Shown here: piece after piece, positions 46,301 to 48,019 of the stretch | How positions within the stretch are numbered: position 1 is the stretch's first letter | Layout of the letters: every line of letters starts with the position of its first letter | Made by a program: the position numbers and the translations under genes | Notes under the pieces: generated by a model | Database searches by the model: none | Told to the model about the DNA's origin: nothing | The model's input: the letters and a program-made list of their open reading frames with translations, nothing else | DNA from: Phaeoceros laevis | Taxonomy: Eukaryota; Anthocerotophyta; Anthocerotopsida; Notothyladales | Direction: 5' to 3' | Length of the DNA: 48,019 bases | Assembly (NCBI GenBank): GCA_049999765.1 | Contig: JBNGIQ010003931.1 | Location: 1-48,019 of the forward strand

Positions 46301-47668
46301 TCAGAGGGGTCCAACAACCCGCTGCTGCTGCAGCACCCTGGCGGGCTTGAAGTCGTGCTCCACACTCTCCCAGCTGCTGCTGATGCTGCCCCAACTGCGG
46401 CCCGCGACTCCTAGTCCTCCTCCTACTGCTTGTACTCGCACGCCATAGGGTTGGTGAATGGCACCACCGGATGGCAGCATGGGCTTGAACTCAAAGGGCA
46501 GAAGCGAAGGATGATGCTCCGCTCTGGGATGGAACACAGATGATCCTCCTCCTACCACATGCGCGGCATCGCTCTGGCCCGAGGAGCGGGCAACCGAGGG
46601 GTTGTAGAGGGAGGAGCCGCCTGCGCCGTTGTGCTGGGTAGATCCCCCACCACCGCCGTTGTACAGGCCCGATCCGTTGTCCTCGAACAATCCGGTGTGG
46701 CTGCCGGGCTCCTCGTCGCTGTTGGAATCGTCATTGCAGGAGGGGGGCAGGTTGAGGTCCAGGAAGGGCAGAGAGCGCGGAGGCAGGCTGCTCAGGCTGG
46801 GCTTCACGTCCGCCGGGGATCCCACCTCCGCGTCCACAATGACGGAGGAGGAGGAATCGCAATCCGACTGGCATGCGCGCAACTGCTCCATGCTAGGGTG
46901 CTGGAACACCTTGCCGGTGGGCATCCACGGGCGCCCCAGAACCTCCACCTTCCTGATGTTGTCCATACAGGCCGCAGAACCAGCCCCTCCCATGAGCGTC
47001 GGCAAGCCGCACCCCAATCCCAATCCCACTCCCACTCCCACTCCAGCCTTGTGCTGCTTGGACGTCTTAGCCCTCTTGTCCAGGTGAGCGTGCTCCTCCA
47101 TGGCCGCTTGCACTCTCTGCTTGGACATTGCCGCGCTGGCACTGAGAACATCCAGCGGGGTGCGGCAGTAGGAAGAGCGGTTGTTGTTCACGCTGCCGCT
47201 CTTGTTGTTGTTGCTGACCATCATCATCCCCGCTGCTGCCGCTGCCGCCGCCGCTGCCGCCGAGGTATCATCCGCGGTGGAGAAGTCGACGCTGATGTTG
47301 AGATCAATTTGGCTCCGCCAAGAATCGGCGGGGGCCGCTGCCGCCGCCGAGGAGCGGCCCAGCAGGTTCTTGGGGCTGCTCCACGATTCCACCGTGCTGC
47401 TCTGGCTGGTGCTCTGGTCGTCGCTAGGGGCCGAGAAATTGGTCTTGGCCTTGGCCCCCCGCAGCGAGCGCGCGGCGTTGTCGTAGGCCCTGGCCGCCTC
47501 CTCCGCCGTGTCGAACGTCCCCAGCCACACCCGCGTCTTCTTCCAGGGGTCCCTAATCTCCGCGGCAAATCTCCCCCAAGGTCTCTTCCTCACGCCTCTG
47601 AAATGCGTCCCCTGCTCCGCCTGGGCCGCTGCCTTGCCCTGCTGATGGTGCTCTTCCCGCTGAGCCAT
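46301..47668 (-). CDS. AP2/ERF transcription factor with EAR repression motif
   Basis: Intronless, 455 residues. One AP2 domain spans about 22-79 ([20 protein letters not shown], then [18 protein letters not shown]), with the Ala and Asp in AAEIRD that mark the ERF rather than DREB type. A C-terminal EAR motif LDLNLPP lies at about 303-309, with a second DLN near residue 119, so a transcriptional repressor of the group VIII kind is likely. Between them are poly-Ala, Gly- and Asn-rich stretches and a basic [10 protein letters not shown] that may be a nuclear signal. The target would be a GCC-box; hormone or stress links are inferred from the family only. The ATG at 47668 directly precedes the domain, as in family members. 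Confidence 0.93.
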   Translation of the reverse strand: MAQREEHHQQGKAAAQAEQGTHFRGVRKRPWGRFAAEIRDPWKKTRVWLGTFDTAEEAARAYDNAARSLRGAKAKTNFSAPSDDQSTSQSSTVESWSSPKNLLGRSSAAAAAPADSWRSQIDLNISVDFSTADDTSAAAAAAAAAAGMMMVSNNNKSGSVNNNRSSYCRTPLDVLSASAAMSKQRVQAAMEEHAHLDKRAKTSKQHKAGVGVGVGLGLGCGLPTLMGGAGSAACMDNIRKVEVLGRPWMPTGKVFQHPSMEQLRACQSDCDSSSSVIVDAEVGSPADVKPSLSSLPPRSLPFLDLNLPPSCNDDSNSDEEPGSHTGLFEDNGSGLYNGGGGGSTQHNGAGGSSLYNPSVARSSGQSDAAHVVGGGSSVFHPRAEHHPSLLPFEFKPMLPSGGAIHQPYGVRVQAVGGGLGVAGRSWGSISSSWESVEHDFKPARVLQQQRVVGPL

Positions 47669-47952
47669 CAGGCCCGCCTCCTCCTCCTCCTCCTCCTCCC
47701 CTCCCGTTTTTCCTCCGCTCTTCCTCCTCCCTCTCCACTCAGATGATGGACAATCACACTCCTCTCCTCCCGCTCCCTCTCAGCGCTGCGGCTGCCTAGC
47801 ACCGCCTCAATGTCTCTCCCTCCCGCACAATCACTGCTGCTGATACCGCTGCTCTACCGCTACCGGCGTCTGCAAACCTAGAATAGGAGAAGTGCGCGCT
47901 CGCTTAGAAGAAGGAGAAGGAAGGAAGAAGTAGAAGAAGAAGAAGCCTGCGC

Positions 47953-47986
<34 letters not shown>

Positions 47987-48019
47987 GGCTGTGGTGTGTG
48001 CCGGGAAGGAGACAAGGAG
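47669..48019 (-). promoter_or_regulatory. 5' leader of the ERF gene, with (GCT)n run
   Basis: The leader is strongly purine-rich on the coding strand near the ATG (GAGGAGGAGG). A (GCT)n microsatellite with one interruption lies at 47951-47988. The window ends within the leader or promoter. Confidence 0.5.

Noticed and set aside
46559-47746. 395-codon antisense frame across the ERF gene
   Set aside because: Ala/Arg/Gly-rich shadow of the GC-rich ERF coding strand with no recognisable domain.

Overview
The window looks like nuclear DNA of a land plant. It carries spliced genes with short GT-AG introns (mostly 60-300 bp), a tRNA-Ser, a DYW-class pentatricopeptide (PPR) protein, a LUX/PCL1-type GARP factor, an ERF with an EAR motif, a REF/SRPP lipid-droplet protein and a cytosolic fructose-1,6-bisphosphatase. 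Balanced base composition, compact introns and a DYW PPR gene with a decayed PPR relative beside it fit a seedless plant (bryophyte or lycophyte), but I cannot name the species. Exon structures were read by hand from splice consensus, reading phase and family knowledge.

Layout. 1-2967: LUX/PCL1-like GARP gene (+) with a long leader and an overlapping uORF. 2968-5500: long non-coding stretch. 5501-8303: CorA-like metal-transporter family gene (-, 8 exons), divergent from the cytosolic FBPase gene (9202-11412, +, 12 exons). 12348-13488: unknown four-helix membrane protein (-). 14416-16368: intronless X-Pro aminopeptidase (-), sharing a 184-bp divergent promoter with a REXO4-type exonuclease (16553-18616, +, 9 exons). 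18975-19056: tRNA-Ser(CGA). 19127-20464: intronless FAD oxidoreductase (-), divergent from the SNU23/ZMAT2 splicing-factor gene (21003-21602, +). 23927-27524: two tandem quinone oxidoreductase-like (QOR) genes (-). 27.5-32.2 kb: repeat-rich, gene-poor island. 32271-33135: REF/SRPP protein (-). 33922-34467: orphan ORF (+). 34588-36311: third QOR copy (+). 36989-38772: DDX41/RH35 helicase with a frameshifting internal deletion. 39084-39505: decayed PPR fragment (+). 40106-42517: PPR-DYW gene (-), divergent from prefoldin subunit 1 (43327-44208, +), which needs a 7-nt microexon. 44.2-46.3 kb: AT-rich gene-free stretch. 46301-47668: ERF repressor (-).

The genes are mainly unrelated housekeeping and regulatory loci rather than one pathway. 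The strongest local theme is the QOR family: three copies share identical intron positions and phases. The observations most worth following are the DDX41 lesion, the prefoldin microexon, the Glu-to-Gln change in the DYW deaminase motif, the uORF that overlaps the LUX-like start codon, and the inverted QOR triplication. I saw no CRISPR array, no intact transposon and no clear novel multi-gene system.
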